A stretch of 64,000 bases of DNA, taken from positions 620,001 through 684,000 of the forward strand of contig NZ_CP121274.1 of NCBI RefSeq assembly GCF_029639405.1, read 5' to 3'. The notes under the pieces are model-generated. The model searched no databases, was not told the origin of the DNA, and worked only from the letters and a program-made list of their open reading frames with translations. This document shows positions 1 through 9,286 of the stretch, piece after piece (position 1 is the first letter of the stretch; each line of letters starts with the position of its first letter). The position numbers and the translations under genes are program-made. The DNA comes from Microbacterium proteolyticum. Its GTDB lineage: Bacteria > Actinomycetota > Actinomycetes > Actinomycetales > Microbacteriaceae.

Positions 1-543
1 GTACTCCAGCACCAGCCGCTGGTCGTCGGCGAGGCGCGCGTAGATCTGCTCCAGCGAGTCCTGCAGTCGGTCCTGACGGCCGCGCATGTCGTTCTGACCG
101 GGGTAGTTCGACCCCTCGGCGAGCCAGATCTTCAGGTCGCGCGAGCCCGTGGCATCCATCACGTCGATGCACGCAAGGTGGTGGTCGATGGCCTTGCGGC
201 GGATGCGCTCGTCGTGGTGCGTGAGGGCGCCGAACTTGTAGTCCTCGTCCTGGAAGGTGTTGGAGTTGACCGTCCCGAGCTTCACGCCGAGGTCCTCGGC
301 GTGACGGCGGAGGGCCGTGTAGTCGTCGACGAGGTCCCACGGGATGTGCAGGGCCACCGTGGGGGCGAGTGCCGTCAGGCGGTTGACCTCGGCGGCATCC
401 GCGATCTTCTCGAACGGGTCACGCGGGGTGCCGGCGGTGGGGAAGACGCGGAAGCGGGTGCCGGAGTTGCCGAACGCCCAGGAGGGCAGCTCGATCGCCT
501 GGCTCTCGAGGGTCGCGAGGATCTCGTTGGACAACGTCGTCAT
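1..543 (-). CDS. rhaI: L-rhamnose isomerase (3' end outside window)
   Basis: Only the first 181 codons are visible; the frame stays open to base 1. The N-terminal region carries ELPSWAFGNSGTRF at residues 18-31, followed by a TIM-barrel-like stretch, which matches the Gram-positive/Streptomyces type of L-rhamnose isomerase rather than E. coli RhaA. The enzyme converts L-rhamnose to L-rhamnulose in the cytoplasm. The ATG at 541-543 overlaps the stop of the mutarotase gene upstream as ATGA, so the two are translationally coupled. A rhamnose role is supported by the mutarotase and by the sugar ABC transporter next door. The family assignment is from remembered sequence similarity; the catalytic half lies outside the window. 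Confidence 0.85.
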   Translation of the reverse strand, partial: MTTLSNEILATLESQAIELPSWAFGNSGTRFRVFPTAGTPRDPFEKIADAAEVNRLTALAPTVALHIPWDLVDDYTALRRHAEDLGVKLGTVNSNTFQDEDYKFGALTHHDERIRRKAIDHHLACIDVMDATGSRDLKIWLAEGSNYPGQNDMRGRQDRLQDSLEQIYARLADDQRLVLEY

Positions 544-968
544 GGGCGGGTGCTTTCGGTCGGGGCGGACGCCGACGAGCCGGCCTCCGCGGGGTGATCG
601 GCGGAGCGGGATGCCGAGGGCTCGGCGTCCGCGAGCTGGTCGGCGAGGTGGAACACCTCGGTGAGGGCGGTCGCGGCCTGGTCGGGGCGACCCTCGAGGC
701 CGAGGAAGAACGGCGCCATTTCCGCCTCCCACGCGGCCGCGATGTGAGAGGTCTCGAGGTAGGCCTGGGCGGCGGCATCGTCGTCGGTCTCGTAGTAACC
801 GACGAGACGCCCGCCTTTGCCGAGGAACAGGGAGTAGTTGCGGCGACCGGCTGCGGCGATCTCGGCGAGCATGTCCGCCCGGACCGGCGTGTGCCGGGCG
901 ACGTACTCGTCGATCAGCTCGGGCCGGACACGAAGCTCGAAGCAGACGCGCGTGGTCTGTCCGGACAT
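540..968 (-). CDS. rhaM: L-rhamnose mutarotase
   Basis: 142-residue protein of the RhaM family, which interconverts the alpha and beta anomers of L-rhamnose. The sequence starts with the family pattern CFELRVRPE, has ARHTPVRADM with the expected catalytic His, NYSLFL, and ends the conserved domain with EVFHL. About 30 Ser/Ala/Asp-rich residues follow, so it is longer than the usual roughly 105 residues. I chose the internal ATG at 966-968 because AGGAAGAG lies about 10 nt upstream; an ATG/GTG eight codons earlier would overlap the operator region. It is the first gene of a rhaM-rhaI operon, divergent from a LacI regulator, with an operator at 993-1004. Confidence 0.88.
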   Translation of the reverse strand: MSGQTTRVCFELRVRPELIDEYVARHTPVRADMLAEIAAAGRRNYSLFLGKGGRLVGYYETDDDAAAQAYLETSHIAAAWEAEMAPFFLGLEGRPDQAATALTEVFHLADQLADAEPSASRSADHPAEAGSSASAPTESTRP

Positions 969-991
969 GGGATCTGCTCTTCCTCGAAGCA

Positions 992-1005
992 ATGAATCGT
1001 TTCAT
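992..1005. promoter_or_regulatory. LacI-type operator, rhamnose locus
   Basis: ATGAATCGTTTCAT, a near-perfect palindrome, lies in the divergent gap between rhaM and the first LacI gene. The core TGAATCGTTTCA recurs exactly at 7203-7214 in front of the transporter operon. The central CG is typical of LacI-family sites. It probably controls rhaM-rhaI and the regulator itself. Confidence 0.75.
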
Positions 1006-1052
1006 CGCACGATAGCACATGCCGTCCCGCCGTGCGATATCGTCGTCGGATC

Positions 1053-2051
1053 ATGGCGGTCAAGATCAAGGACGTCGCGGCGCACGCCGGAGTCTCCGTG
1101 GGGACCGTCTCGAACGTGTTGAACGGCCGCGAGACCGTCTCGCCCGGCGCCGTCGAGCGCGTGCGCGCGGCGATCGAGGCACTCGGGTACATCCGAAATG
1201 ACGCCGCCCGCCAACTGCGCGCCGGCCGCAGCCGGTCCATCGCACTGATCGTGCTCGACGTCGGCAACCCCTTCTTCGCGGCCGTCGCGCGCGGAGCCGA
1301 AGCCCGCGCCGCCGACGACGGCTACGTCGTGCTGCTCGGATCGAGCGGAGCCGACGGCGACCACGAGCGCCTCTACCTCGACCAGTTCCGCGAGCAGCGG
1401 GTGGCCGGTGTGCTGCTCACGCCCGCCGATGCCACCGGCGACGTCGTGGAGCGCCTGGCGGCCGCCGGCATACCGGTCGTCCTCGTCGACGAGCAGACCG
1501 CCGGCGACGACGTCTGCGCGGTCTCCGTCGACGACGTCGAAGGCGGGCACCTCGCCGCGGCCCACCTCCTCGCCTCGGGGAGACGACGGCTCGCCTTCGT
1601 CGGCGGCCCGCTCACGACCCGCCAGGTCGCCGACCGCCTCACCGGGGCGCGCCGCGCGGTCACCGAGGTCGACGGCGCCGAACTCGAGATCATCGAGACG
1701 GATGCCATGACGGTCCTCGCCGGCCGCGCCGCCGGCGAGCGCCTCCGTGAACGAGCCGACCGACCCGACGCCGTCTTCGCCGCGAACGACCTCCTCGCGG
1801 TCGGTGTGTTGCAGGCGCTCACGATGCTCGGCGACATCCGCGTGCCCGACGACATCGCTCTCGTCGGCTACGACGACATCGACTTCGCCGCCGCGACCGT
1901 CGTGCCCCTCACGTCGGTGCGTCAGCCGGCCGAGCTCCTCGGCTCCACCGCGGTCGACCTGCTGCTGCGGCAGTTGGACGGCGACCTCGACCCGGGCTCG
2001 CGTCAGGTGCGGTTCCGGCCCGAGCTGGTCGTGCGCGCGTCCAGCGGGTAG
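1053..2051 (+). CDS. LacI-family transcriptional regulator (rhamnose locus, copy 1)
   Basis: About 332 residues. An N-terminal LacI helix-turn-helix (KIKDVAAHAGVSVGTVSNVL) and hinge (RNDAARQLRAG) are followed by a periplasmic-binding-protein-like effector domain containing GNPFFAAVARG and the C-terminal NDLLAVG and GYDDIDFA motifs. It is divergent from rhaM and sits over the operator at 992-1005, so it very likely represses the rhamnose genes until a rhamnose-derived inducer binds. It is clearly paralogous to the regulator at 7303-8313, with near-identical recognition helix and hinge. The ATG at 1053 is preferred; a GTG at 1032 would add seven residues, and neither start has a strong ribosome binding site. 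Confidence 0.88.
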   Translation: MAVKIKDVAAHAGVSVGTVSNVLNGRETVSPGAVERVRAAIEALGYIRNDAARQLRAGRSRSIALIVLDVGNPFFAAVARGAEARAADDGYVVLLGSSGADGDHERLYLDQFREQRVAGVLLTPADATGDVVERLAAAGIPVVLVDEQTAGDDVCAVSVDDVEGGHLAAAHLLASGRRRLAFVGGPLTTRQVADRLTGARRAVTEVDGAELEIIETDAMTVLAGRAAGERLRERADRPDAVFAANDLLAVGVLQALTMLGDIRVPDDIALVGYDDIDFAAATVVPLTSVRQPAELLGSTAVDLLLRQLDGDLDPGSRQVRFRPELVVRASSG

Positions 2052-2350
2052 TTCCTGCCGCTCACTCGCGGACCCCTCTGCCCGCGACGCGCACCGTGCG
2101 CGGAGTCTCCCCCACCCCCATCCCGTGACTTGGGCCGTACGCACGCCGGGAGCGCGACCAGATGCCACAGGTCACCGATCTCCCTCGCCCTCTCTCGACC
2201 GCGGCTGCACCGCATCCTCCTCGCATGGCTGAGGCCGAACGTACGCCGCGGCGGTGATGGGGCGTACATATGGCGGAAGTCATCACGGCGGCGCGCGGGC
2301 GAGAAGCGCGAGCGCCCACTGCCGCGACAGAGGGGCGGGCGAAACGACGA
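2052..2350. other. Intergenic region with no recognised gene
   Basis: About 300 bp between the convergent LacI gene and the rhaS-like gene. No reading frame with coding character was seen on either strand. The only clear structure in the gap is the terminator hairpin at its far end (2351-2383). Confidence 0.5.
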
Positions 2351-2383
2351 GAGCCCCGACCGCCACGAGGGCGGCCGGGGCTC
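2351..2383. terminator. Bidirectional hairpin terminator
   Basis: Inverted repeat with 14-bp arms (GAGCCCCGACCGCC and its complement with one G-U-compatible mismatch) around a 5-nt loop. It lies between convergent genes, 14 bp beyond the stop of the substrate-binding protein gene. No long U tract follows, as is common in high-GC actinobacteria. Confidence 0.65.
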
Positions 2384-2396
2384 GACGGAGCAGAAC

Positions 2397-3446
2397 TCAG
2401 AAGTTGAAGTCCGCGATGTTCGAGGCGTCGAACACGTACGGGTCGCCGAGGAGGACCGTCGCGTCGTCACCCACGGTGAACTCTCCGAGCTTGCCGGCCT
2501 CGAACGTGTCGCCCTTGGCGCCGGTGATGTCACCCTGGATCAGCGCCTTGGTCGCGAACGCGGCGAGGTAGCCGAGGTCGGCCGGGTTCCACAGCGCGAA
2601 CGAGGTGATGGTGCCGTCCTGGACGTACTCGCGCAGCTGGTTCGGCGTGCCGAGACCCGTCAGAGCGACCTTGCCCTTGAAGGCCGAGGTCGAGAGGTAG
2701 CGGCCGGCGGCGGCGATGCCGACCGTGGTGGGCGAGATGATGCCCTTCAGGTCGGGGTAGGTCTGCAGCAGGGCAGCGGTGCGGTCGAACGAGGTCTGGT
2801 CGTCGTCGTCGCCGTAGACGACGTCGACGAGCTGGATGTTCGGGTGGTTGGCCGCGAGGTCCTTCTTCATCAGCTCGATCCAGGCGTTCTGGTTCGTCGC
2901 GTTGGCGGCTGCCGAGAGGATCGCCACCTGACCGGCGTCGCCGATCTGCTTGGCGATCTGGTCGACCTGCACCTTGGCGATGCCCTCGGACGTCGCCTGG
3001 TTGATGAAGAGGTCACGGCACTTGGCGTCGGTGTCGGAGTCGAAGGTCACGACCTTCACGCCCGCGCTCCGGGCCTCGTCCAGGGCGTCGCAGATGGCAG
3101 AGGGGTCGTTCGCCGAGATGACGAGGCCACCCACGCCCTGCTGCGCGGCGGTCTGGATGTACTGCACCTGCGACGTCGGAGTCGCCTCGCTCGGGCCGAC
3201 CTGCTCGTACGTGCCGCCGAACTCCTTGATGGCCTCTTCGCCGCCCTTGTTGGAGGTGTCGAAGTAGGGGTTGCCGAGGTTCTTGGGCAGGAACGTGATC
3301 GACAGGTTGCCGCCACCGCCGCCGCTGCCGCCCGAGGCGTCACCTCCTCCGCTGCCGCCGGAGCAGCCGGTGGCGACGAGCGTGACCGCCAGGGCGAGGG
3401 CGGCGGCGGCGGTGCCGACGCGGGTCTTACGGGTGAATGCGAACAT
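2397..3446 (-). CDS. rhaS: Rhamnose ABC transporter substrate-binding lipoprotein
   Basis: 349-residue lipoprotein. The signal peptide ends in the lipobox VATGC with Cys28, followed by a Gly/Ser-rich linker, then a type I periplasmic binding fold (ITFLPKNLGNPYFDTSNKG, VVTFDSDTD, NAWIELMKKDL). This matches the RhaS group of the ribose/rhamnose importers (CUT2). It captures sugar outside the membrane and delivers it to the two permeases encoded upstream. The ATG at 3446 is preceded by GGAAGGAAAC; the open frame runs farther upstream, but that part is the shadow of the permease gene. It is the last gene of the ATPase-permease-permease-binding protein operon. Rhamnose specificity is inferred from the rhaM-rhaI neighbours and the shared operator. 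Confidence 0.85.
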   Translation of the reverse strand: MFAFTRKTRVGTAAAALALAVTLVATGCSGGSGGGDASGGSGGGGGNLSITFLPKNLGNPYFDTSNKGGEEAIKEFGGTYEQVGPSEATPTSQVQYIQTAAQQGVGGLVISANDPSAICDALDEARSAGVKVVTFDSDTDAKCRDLFINQATSEGIAKVQVDQIAKQIGDAGQVAILSAAANATNQNAWIELMKKDLAANHPNIQLVDVVYGDDDDQTSFDRTAALLQTYPDLKGIISPTTVGIAAAGRYLSTSAFKGKVALTGLGTPNQLREYVQDGTITSFALWNPADLGYLAAFATKALIQGDITGAKGDTFEAGKLGEFTVGDDATVLLGDPYVFDASNIADFNF

Positions 3447-3484
3447 CGTTGTTTCCTTCCGTGGTGCGGGTGGTTGGTGCGGGG

Positions 3485-4549
3485 TCAGACCGTCGACGCC
3501 GGAGCGAGCGGCCGAGAACCCTTCCTCTTGCCGATGGCGGCCGCACGACGGGTGTGCAGACAGGCGAGGAGGCTGGCGGACACCACCGAGAGCACGAGGA
3601 GCAGCCCGGTGATGACGTTGATGATGTCGCTGGTGACCCCAGCGAGTCGGAGCGCGGATCCTAGGGTGCCGATGAGCAGCACGCCCGCGATGACGCCGTG
3701 CAGGGCGCCGCGGCCGCCGAAGATGGATACGCCGCCGAGGAGCACGGCCGCGATGACCTGCAGCTCCATACCCGTGGCGTTCTCGCCGCGGGCGTTGCTG
3801 TACAGCAGGGTGAAGTACACCCCGGCGAATCCCGACACGGTGCCGCTCAGGAGGAAGAGCACGAACTTCGTGCGGGCGACGTCGATGCCGGAGAACTGCG
3901 CGGCCTCCTTGTTCAGACCGATCGCGTAGAGCGAGCGGCCGAAGGGCGTCAGGTGCAGCAGGACCGCGAAGACGATCGCGAGGATGGCGAACGGGATCAT
4001 GATGAGCGGCAGCGGCGTTCCCGGGATGTTCGCCTTCGCCAGGTCGGTCCACGTCTCGGGGAACTCGGTGACCGCCTCGGTGCCGAGCAGGCCCACCGCG
4101 ATTCCGCGGAAGAGGGCGAGCGTACCGATCGTCACGGCGAGGGACGGGAGCCCGACGACCGTCACGAGGAAACCGTTGAGGGCTCCCGCCACCAGACCGA
4201 CCACGATCGCGAGGAGCGCGGCGATCTCGAACGGCCATCCGTCGCGGGTGAGGACTCCGACCACGACGCTGGACAGGCCGACCACGCTCGCCACCGAGAG
4301 GTCGATCTCCTCGGTGATGATGATGAGCGTCATCGGCAACGCGATGAGCAGGATCGGCGCGACGTCGCGCAGCAGGTAGGTGACGGTCAGCGGGCTGCTG
4401 AAGTTTCGCACGGTCGCCAGCGAGACCAGGACGACCAGCAGCAGGATGCCGATGATGGCGGCCTCGCGCGAGAGCAACGCGCGACGCCAGAACGGACGGG
4501 CGTGCGCACGGTACGTGCGGGCGCGGGCGTCGACGGTGGTGGAGGTCAT
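3485..4549 (-). CDS. rhaQ: Rhamnose ABC transporter permease
   Basis: 354-residue integral membrane protein of the ribose-type permease family (BPD_transp_2). It has about ten hydrophobic segments, the conserved EIDLSVASVVGLSSV and a late GGVSIFGGRG motif. It forms the channel together with the partner permease encoded immediately upstream. The ATG at 4547-4549 overlaps the upstream stop as ATGA, which fixes the start. The rhaP/rhaQ labels are assigned by gene order only and could be swapped. Confidence 0.85.
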   Translation of the reverse strand: MTSTTVDARARTYRAHARPFWRRALLSREAAIIGILLLVVLVSLATVRNFSSPLTVTYLLRDVAPILLIALPMTLIIITEEIDLSVASVVGLSSVVVGVLTRDGWPFEIAALLAIVVGLVAGALNGFLVTVVGLPSLAVTIGTLALFRGIAVGLLGTEAVTEFPETWTDLAKANIPGTPLPLIMIPFAILAIVFAVLLHLTPFGRSLYAIGLNKEAAQFSGIDVARTKFVLFLLSGTVSGFAGVYFTLLYSNARGENATGMELQVIAAVLLGGVSIFGGRGALHGVIAGVLLIGTLGSALRLAGVTSDIINVITGLLLVLSVVSASLLACLHTRRAAAIGKRKGSRPLAPASTV

Positions 4550-5580
4550 CGACCCGTCTCCCTCTCTGCGGTGAGCTTGCGGGACTGTCGGACGGCGAGC
4601 ACGCGGTCGAGCACGATCGCGCCGAGGATGAGTGCGCCGACGACGGCCCGCTGCCAGAAGTCGTCGATGCCGAGGATCGGCAGGGCGCGGTTGATGGTGA
4701 GCAGCAGGTAGGCGCCGATGGCCGCGCCCCACACCGAGCCGACGCCGCCCGAGATCGCGACGCCGCCGATGACGGCCGCACCGATCGCCTGCAGCTCCCA
4801 GCCGAAGCCGGCGTTGGAGGCGACGGTTCCGTAGCGCGCGGCGTACAGGACGCCGGCGAGGCCCGCGAGGGCGCCGCTGGTGACGAAGGCGCCGATGATG
4901 CGGCGGTTGACCTTCAGACCGTAGAGGTGTGCGGCGGCAGGGTCGGACCCGATGGCGTAGAGCTCGCGCCCGCTGCGGAGGTTCCGCAGGTACCAGGCGG
5001 CGGCGATGAGCACGACCACGGCGAGGATCGTCAGCAGCGGGATGCCGAGCACCTGGCCGGTGCCGAGGCCGCGGAAGTCGGCGGGCAGGTCGCTCGCGTT
5101 CACCCGGTTGCTCCCCGCCCACGCGACGTTGATCCCGCGGTAGATGTACATCGTGCCGAGCGTTATCACGAGCGCCGGCACCTTGGCGTAGGCGACGAGC
5201 GCGCCGTTGATGAAGCCCAGGATGCCGCCGAGGAGGATGCCGGCGACGAAGACCCCGATCAGCGGCAGGCCGGGGACGTCGATGAACAGCCGGCCCGTCA
5301 GGTAGGCGGTGAGCCCGACGACGGACCCGACCGAGAGGTCGACGTTGCGCGTGATGATCACGATCGCCTGACCCACGGCCACGAGCAGGAGCAGCGACGG
5401 GGTGAGCAGCAGGTCGCGGAAACCGTCGGGCGAGAAGACGAACGTGGAGTTGTTCAGCGTCGCGATGACGATGATGAGGATGAGCGCGAGGACGATGCCG
5501 CTCTCGCGCGCCGTGGCGACGTGCGAGACGAGCTTCGCCGCGGGGCTGGTGCCCGGGCGGACGGGGGTGGCGGTGCTCAT
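4546..5580 (-). CDS. rhaP: Rhamnose ABC transporter permease
   Basis: 344-residue ribose-type ABC permease, a paralogue of the next gene in the operon. [30 protein letters not shown] and [14 protein letters not shown] are visible, with multiple transmembrane helices. The ATG at 5578-5580 is preceded by GGAGGG and lies 50 bp after the ATPase gene. The pair of distinct permeases is characteristic of the rhamnose importer arrangement (rhaSTPQ) rather than of ribose importers, which usually use one permease gene. Confidence 0.85.
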   Translation of the reverse strand: MSTATPVRPGTSPAAKLVSHVATARESGIVLALILIIVIATLNNSTFVFSPDGFRDLLLTPSLLLLVAVGQAIVIITRNVDLSVGSVVGLTAYLTGRLFIDVPGLPLIGVFVAGILLGGILGFINGALVAYAKVPALVITLGTMYIYRGINVAWAGSNRVNASDLPADFRGLGTGQVLGIPLLTILAVVVLIAAAWYLRNLRSGRELYAIGSDPAAAHLYGLKVNRRIIGAFVTSGALAGLAGVLYAARYGTVASNAGFGWELQAIGAAVIGGVAISGGVGSVWGAAIGAYLLLTINRALPILGIDDFWQRAVVGALILGAIVLDRVLAVRQSRKLTAERETGR

Positions 5581-5629
5581 CGGAGGCCCTCCGCTTCGAG
5601 AGTCAGGGTGGCGACGGGCCGGGGCACGA

Positions 5630-7162
5630 TCACAGGGATGCCTCCGCATCGGCGGTCGCGGCGAACATGATGGTCTCCGGGGTGGCATCCGCGCGGGCGA
5701 ATTCCCCGGTGAGGCGCCCCTCGCGCATGACCAGCACGCGGTCGGCCATGCCCAGGACCTCGGGCAGCTCGCTCGAGATCATGAGGATCGCCAGGCCCTG
5801 CTGGGCGAGCTCGGAGAGCAGGCGGTGCACCTCGCTCTTCGTGCCGACGTCGATCCCGCGGGTGGGCTCGTCGACGATCAGAACCTTGGGCTCGGTCGCC
5901 AGCCACTTGCCGATCACGACCTTCTGCTGGTTACCGCCGCTGAGGGTGCCGGTCGTGGCATCCAGGGCCGCCGTCTTCACCTCGAGACGGCTCGCCCATT
6001 CGCGGGCGGCCCGGTTCTCGTCGGCCGTGCGGAGCAGGCCCCAGCGCGACAGCTTCGTGCGGATGGCGAGGGTGATGTTGCGCGAGACGCCCTCGTCGAG
6101 GACGAGTCCCTGCTTGCGACGGTCCTCGGGCACGAGCGCGAGGCCCCGGGCGGTCGCCTGCCGGACGCTACCCTTGGGCAGCACCGCCCCGTTCAGGCGC
6201 ACCGTACCCGATTCGTACGCGTCGACGCCGAAGATCGCGCGGGCGACTTCGCTGCGTCCAGCGCCCACGAGGCCGGCCAGACCCACGATCTCGCCCGCAC
6301 GCAGAGAGAACGACACGTCTCGGAACACTCCCGCGCGGGTCAGCCCTTCGACCTCGAGCACGACCTCGCCCGGGGTGGAGGGGAGCTTGGGGAAGAGCTC
6401 GGTGACGTCTCGGCCGACCATCTGTCGCACGAGGTCGTCCACGCTGGTGTCGGCGAGCGGCGTGGTGTGGACGTAGGCGCCGTCGCGCATCACGGTCACC
6501 GTGTCGCACAGGGCGAACACCTCGTCGAAGCGGTGCGAGATGAACAGCAGCGCGCGTCCCTCGTCGCGCAGGCTCCGCGCGACGGCGAAGAGGCGCTCGA
6601 CCTCGACGCCGCTGAGTGCGGCGGTCGGCTCGTCCATGATCAGCACCCGCGCGTCGAGCGAGATGGCCTTGGCGATCTCGATGATCTGCTGGTCGGCGAT
6701 GGAGAGACCCTCGGTCACGCGGTCGGGGTCGAGCGCGACACCCAAGCGCTGGAAGATCTGCGTCGCCTCCGCGCGCATCGCGGCGCGGTCGATGCGCCCG
6801 AGACGCCCCGTGGGCTGGCGACCCATGAAGATGTTCTCGGTGACCGAGAGGTCGGGGAAGAGCGTCGGCTCCTGATAGATCACGGCGATGCCCGCGGCCT
6901 TCGACTGGGCCGTGCTGACGAAGTCGACGCTCTCGCCGTCGAGCAGGAAGTCGCCGTCGTCGCGGCGGTAGAGCCCCGCGATGATCTTCACGAGCGTCGA
7001 CTTGCCGGCGCCGTTCTCGCCGATCAGCGCGTGGATCGAGCCCCGGTCGAGCACCAGGCTCCCCGATCGCAGAGCGACGACGGGGCCGAAGGACTTCATC
7101 ACACGGCGCAGTTCCAGCGCGTGGTCGTGCGGACCTGGAGTCGCGTTCGTCGCGTCAACCAT
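5630..7162 (-). CDS. rhaT: Rhamnose ABC transporter ATP-binding protein (two ATPase domains)
   Basis: 510-residue tandem ABC ATPase of the sugar-import (RbsA/MglA) type. Domain 1 has Walker [10 protein letters not shown] at residues 48-56, the degenerate signature LSIADQQ usual for this subfamily, and Walker [12 protein letters not shown]. Domain 2 has [17 protein letters not shown] and [12 protein letters not shown]. It energises uptake through the two permeases. It is the first gene of the transporter operon, with the palindromic operator at 7200-7217 just upstream, divergent from the second LacI regulator. Confidence 0.9.
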   Translation of the reverse strand: MVDATNATPGPHDHALELRRVMKSFGPVVALRSGSLVLDRGSIHALIGENGAGKSTLVKIIAGLYRRDDGDFLLDGESVDFVSTAQSKAAGIAVIYQEPTLFPDLSVTENIFMGRQPTGRLGRIDRAAMRAEATQIFQRLGVALDPDRVTEGLSIADQQIIEIAKAISLDARVLIMDEPTAALSGVEVERLFAVARSLRDEGRALLFISHRFDEVFALCDTVTVMRDGAYVHTTPLADTSVDDLVRQMVGRDVTELFPKLPSTPGEVVLEVEGLTRAGVFRDVSFSLRAGEIVGLAGLVGAGRSEVARAIFGVDAYESGTVRLNGAVLPKGSVRQATARGLALVPEDRRKQGLVLDEGVSRNITLAIRTKLSRWGLLRTADENRAAREWASRLEVKTAALDATTGTLSGGNQQKVVIGKWLATEPKVLIVDEPTRGIDVGTKSEVHRLLSELAQQGLAILMISSELPEVLGMADRVLVMREGRLTGEFARADATPETIMFAATADAEASL

Positions 7163-7199
7163 GCGGCCTCCTCATCGAGGGTAGATTCGAAATCCCAGA

Positions 7200-7217
7200 A
7201 TCTGAATCGTTTCAGAT
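7200..7217. promoter_or_regulatory. LacI-type operator before the rhamnose transporter operon
   Basis: ATCTGAATCGTTTCAGAT, an 18-bp palindrome broken only at the four central bases, in the divergent gap between rhaT and the second LacI gene. Its 12-bp core is identical to the operator at 993-1004 before rhaM. Confidence 0.78.
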
Positions 7218-7302
7218 GGGATGCCAGTCACTGTAGGGTGACCTCGACGACGTGGTCAAGTCAGGATCGCGTCGAGACCCGATCGTGACGAGAGGAGCCC
7301 GC

Positions 7303-8313
7303 GTGACGGTGAGCATCCGCGATGTCGCGACCCTCGCGGGCGTGTCCGTCGGCACCGTCTCCAACGTGCTCAATCGGCCCGACACGGTCTCCGCCGCCTC
7401 GGCGCAACGGGTCCAGAACGCGATCGAGGAACTCGGATACGTCCGCAATGACGCCGCCCGTCAACTGCGCGCCGGCGTCAGCACGACCGTCGGCTTCGTG
7501 GCACTCGACGGCCGCAATCCCTTCTTCGCCGACGTCGTCGGCGGCGCTGAGAACGAGGCCACCACGCGCGGCCTCGCCCTGCTCCACGGCAACAGCGACG
7601 AGGATGCCGCCCGCGAGACGCTGTACATCGACCTCTTCGAGCAGCAGATGGTGCGGGGCCTGCTCATCGCCCCGTTCGGCGACGTCACGACCCGACTCAC
7701 GCGGCTGCGCGCCCGCGGGATCCCCTCCGTGCTGATCGATCGATTCTCGGGGGACGGGCTGTTCTCGTCCGTCTCGGTCGACAGCGTGGCCGGCGGCCGC
7801 CTCGCGGCCGAGCACCTGCTCGAGCGGGGGCGCCGCCGCATCGCGTTCGTCGGGGGGCCCTTCGACATCCGGCAGGTCACCGACCGCCTGGCGGGCGCGC
7901 GCAGCGCCGTGGAGAACAGCGGTCTCGACGCCGTACTCGAAGTCGTCCCCACCCACGCTCTCACGGTGGAGGAGGGCTTCGAGGCTGGCCGCCGCCTCCT
8001 GACGCGCGACCGCACCGACCGCCCTGACGCCGTGTTCGCGGCGAACGACCTGCTGGCGCTGGGACTGCTGCAGGGACTCGTCGTCGACGGCCGCATGCTC
8101 GTCCCGGACGAGATCGCCGTCGTCGGTTTCGACGACATCCCCTTCGCCGCGGCCGCGGCCGTGCCCCTCACCTCGGTGCGTCAACCGAGCGCACTCATCG
8201 GGGGCACCGCCATGCGGATCCTGCTCGACGAGGCCGACGACCCCGACCGCCCTACGCGCCAGACGGTGTTCGCACCCGAACTGGTGGCCCGGGGCTCGAC
8301 CGGCTGGCGGTAG
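7303..8313 (+). CDS. LacI-family transcriptional regulator (rhamnose locus, copy 2)
   Basis: 336 residues. The LacI DNA-binding head (SIRDVATLAGVSVGTVSNVL) and hinge RNDAARQLRAG match the regulator at 1053-2051 almost residue for residue, and the effector domain is also related (RNPFFADVVGG, AANDLLALG, VGFDDIPFA). The GTG at 7303 is chosen because AGAGGAG lies 6 nt upstream; an in-frame start at 7252 lacks such a site. It is divergent from rhaT with the shared operator between them. Two paralogues reading one operator suggest that they respond to different ligands or hand over control. Confidence 0.87.
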   Translation: MTVSIRDVATLAGVSVGTVSNVLNRPDTVSAASAQRVQNAIEELGYVRNDAARQLRAGVSTTVGFVALDGRNPFFADVVGGAENEATTRGLALLHGNSDEDAARETLYIDLFEQQMVRGLLIAPFGDVTTRLTRLRARGIPSVLIDRFSGDGLFSSVSVDSVAGGRLAAEHLLERGRRRIAFVGGPFDIRQVTDRLAGARSAVENSGLDAVLEVVPTHALTVEEGFEAGRRLLTRDRTDRPDAVFAANDLLALGLLQGLVVDGRMLVPDEIAVVGFDDIPFAAAAAVPLTSVRQPSALIGGTAMRILLDEADDPDRPTRQTVFAPELVARGSTGWR

Positions 8314-8408
8314 CGAACCGCCACCCTGGCGGCGTGACTCGCCGAGGATGTACGCCGTTCGCCGCTCGACGGGATCATCTGCCCGAAGCCACCAGGAGGA
8401 GCGACGCG

Positions 8409-8440
8409 CGCTCACCCGGGGTCGACACCCCGCGTGAGCG
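8409..8440. terminator. Hairpin terminator between convergent genes
   Basis: Inverted repeat with outer arms CGCTCAC/GTGAGCG and an inner GGGGT/ACCCC pairing, directly abutting the stop codon of the transglutaminase-like gene and downstream of the LacI gene. Confidence 0.6.
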
Positions 8441-9286
8441 TCACGTCTCGCGGGTGATCGTCACCTTCACCTTGAGCTGGCTCTTCCCCGGACCCGCGTA
8501 CACACCGCGCAGCGGCGGCACGTCGTTGTAGTCGCGCCCACGGCCGACGAGCACGTGCCGGTCGCCGATCTCGATGTTGTTGGTCGGATCGAAGCCCTGC
8601 CAGTCCCCCGCGAACCACTCCACCCAGGCGTGGGACTCGCCCGTGACGGCCTCGCCCACTTCAGCGGAGGGCTTGGGGTGGAGGTAGCCCGACACGTAGC
8701 GGGCGGGGATGCCGACCTCGCGCAGCGCGCCGAGGGTGATGTGCGCGATGTCCTGGCACACGCCCTTGCGGGCCTCCCACGCGTCCACCGCGGTGGAGTG
8801 CACGCCCGTGACGCCCTGCATGTACTCGATGGCGTTGCCGACGGCCTCGGCGATGGCGTGCGCCGCCGGTCCGGGCCGGTCGTGGTCCGCCGCGATCTCG
8901 CGCGCGAGCGCGACCACCTCGGGGTGGGGCGTCGTGCGTCGCGTCTGCGTCAACTGCTCGACCGTGGTGATCGACCGGGACGCCTCCGCACGCAGTTCGT
9001 CCCACGTGATGTCGGCGTGCTCGATCGGACGCGGGCGCACCTCCACGAGCGAGCGCGCCGTGATCGTGAGCGCCGCGTGGGGCGAGAGCACGTCGAAGGC
9101 GGCGACCCGGGTGCCGAAGTAGTCGACGTACTGGTTGACCGAGGTGGAGGGCTCGATGTCCAGCGACGAACTCAGCACGAACTGGCTGTCGGTCGACCCG
9201 GGCAGCATCCGGGCCTCGTTGTACGAGGCGACGACGTCGCCCGGATACGCGAACCCGGTCTGGTGCTCGATGCGCAGGCGCTTCAC
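8441..9286 (-). CDS. Transglutaminase-like cysteine protease family protein
   Basis: 281 residues. An N-terminal beta domain typical of bacterial transglutaminase homologues (RIEHQTGFAY) is followed by the core, with catalytic Cys177 in RKGVCQDIAH, His219 in SHAWVEW and Asp233 in GFDPTNN, so the triad is complete. Such proteins act as cysteine peptidases or crosslinking enzymes on peptides. The GTG start at 9284-9286 overlaps the alpha-E stop codon (GTGA). It is the last gene of a three-gene operon whose members co-occur widely and are thought to form or cut an unidentified peptide tag; the substrate is unknown. Confidence 0.85.
   Translation of the reverse strand: MKRLRIEHQTGFAYPGDVVASYNEARMLPGSTDSQFVLSSSLDIEPSTSVNQYVDYFGTRVAAFDVLSPHAALTITARSLVEVRPRPIEHADITWDELRAEASRSITTVEQLTQTRRTTPHPEVVALAREIAADHDRPGPAAHAIAEAVGNAIEYMQGVTGVHSTAVDAWEARKGVCQDIAHITLGALREVGIPARYVSGYLHPKPSAEVGEAVTGESHAWVEWFAGDWQGFDPTNNIEIGDRHVLVGRGRDYNDVPPLRGVYAGPGKSQLKVKVTITRET

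Noticed and set aside
2130..3929. 599-codon plus-strand open frame over the rhaS and permease genes
   Set aside because: Antisense shadow: low-complexity Arg/Gly/Asp/Val-rich protein with no motif, a common artefact in high-GC DNA; the minus-strand frame encodes recognisable proteins.
5402..7288. 628-codon plus-strand open frame over the transporter ATPase
   Set aside because: Antisense to a canonical two-domain ABC ATPase; the translation is rich in His/Arg/Glu/Gly with no domain.
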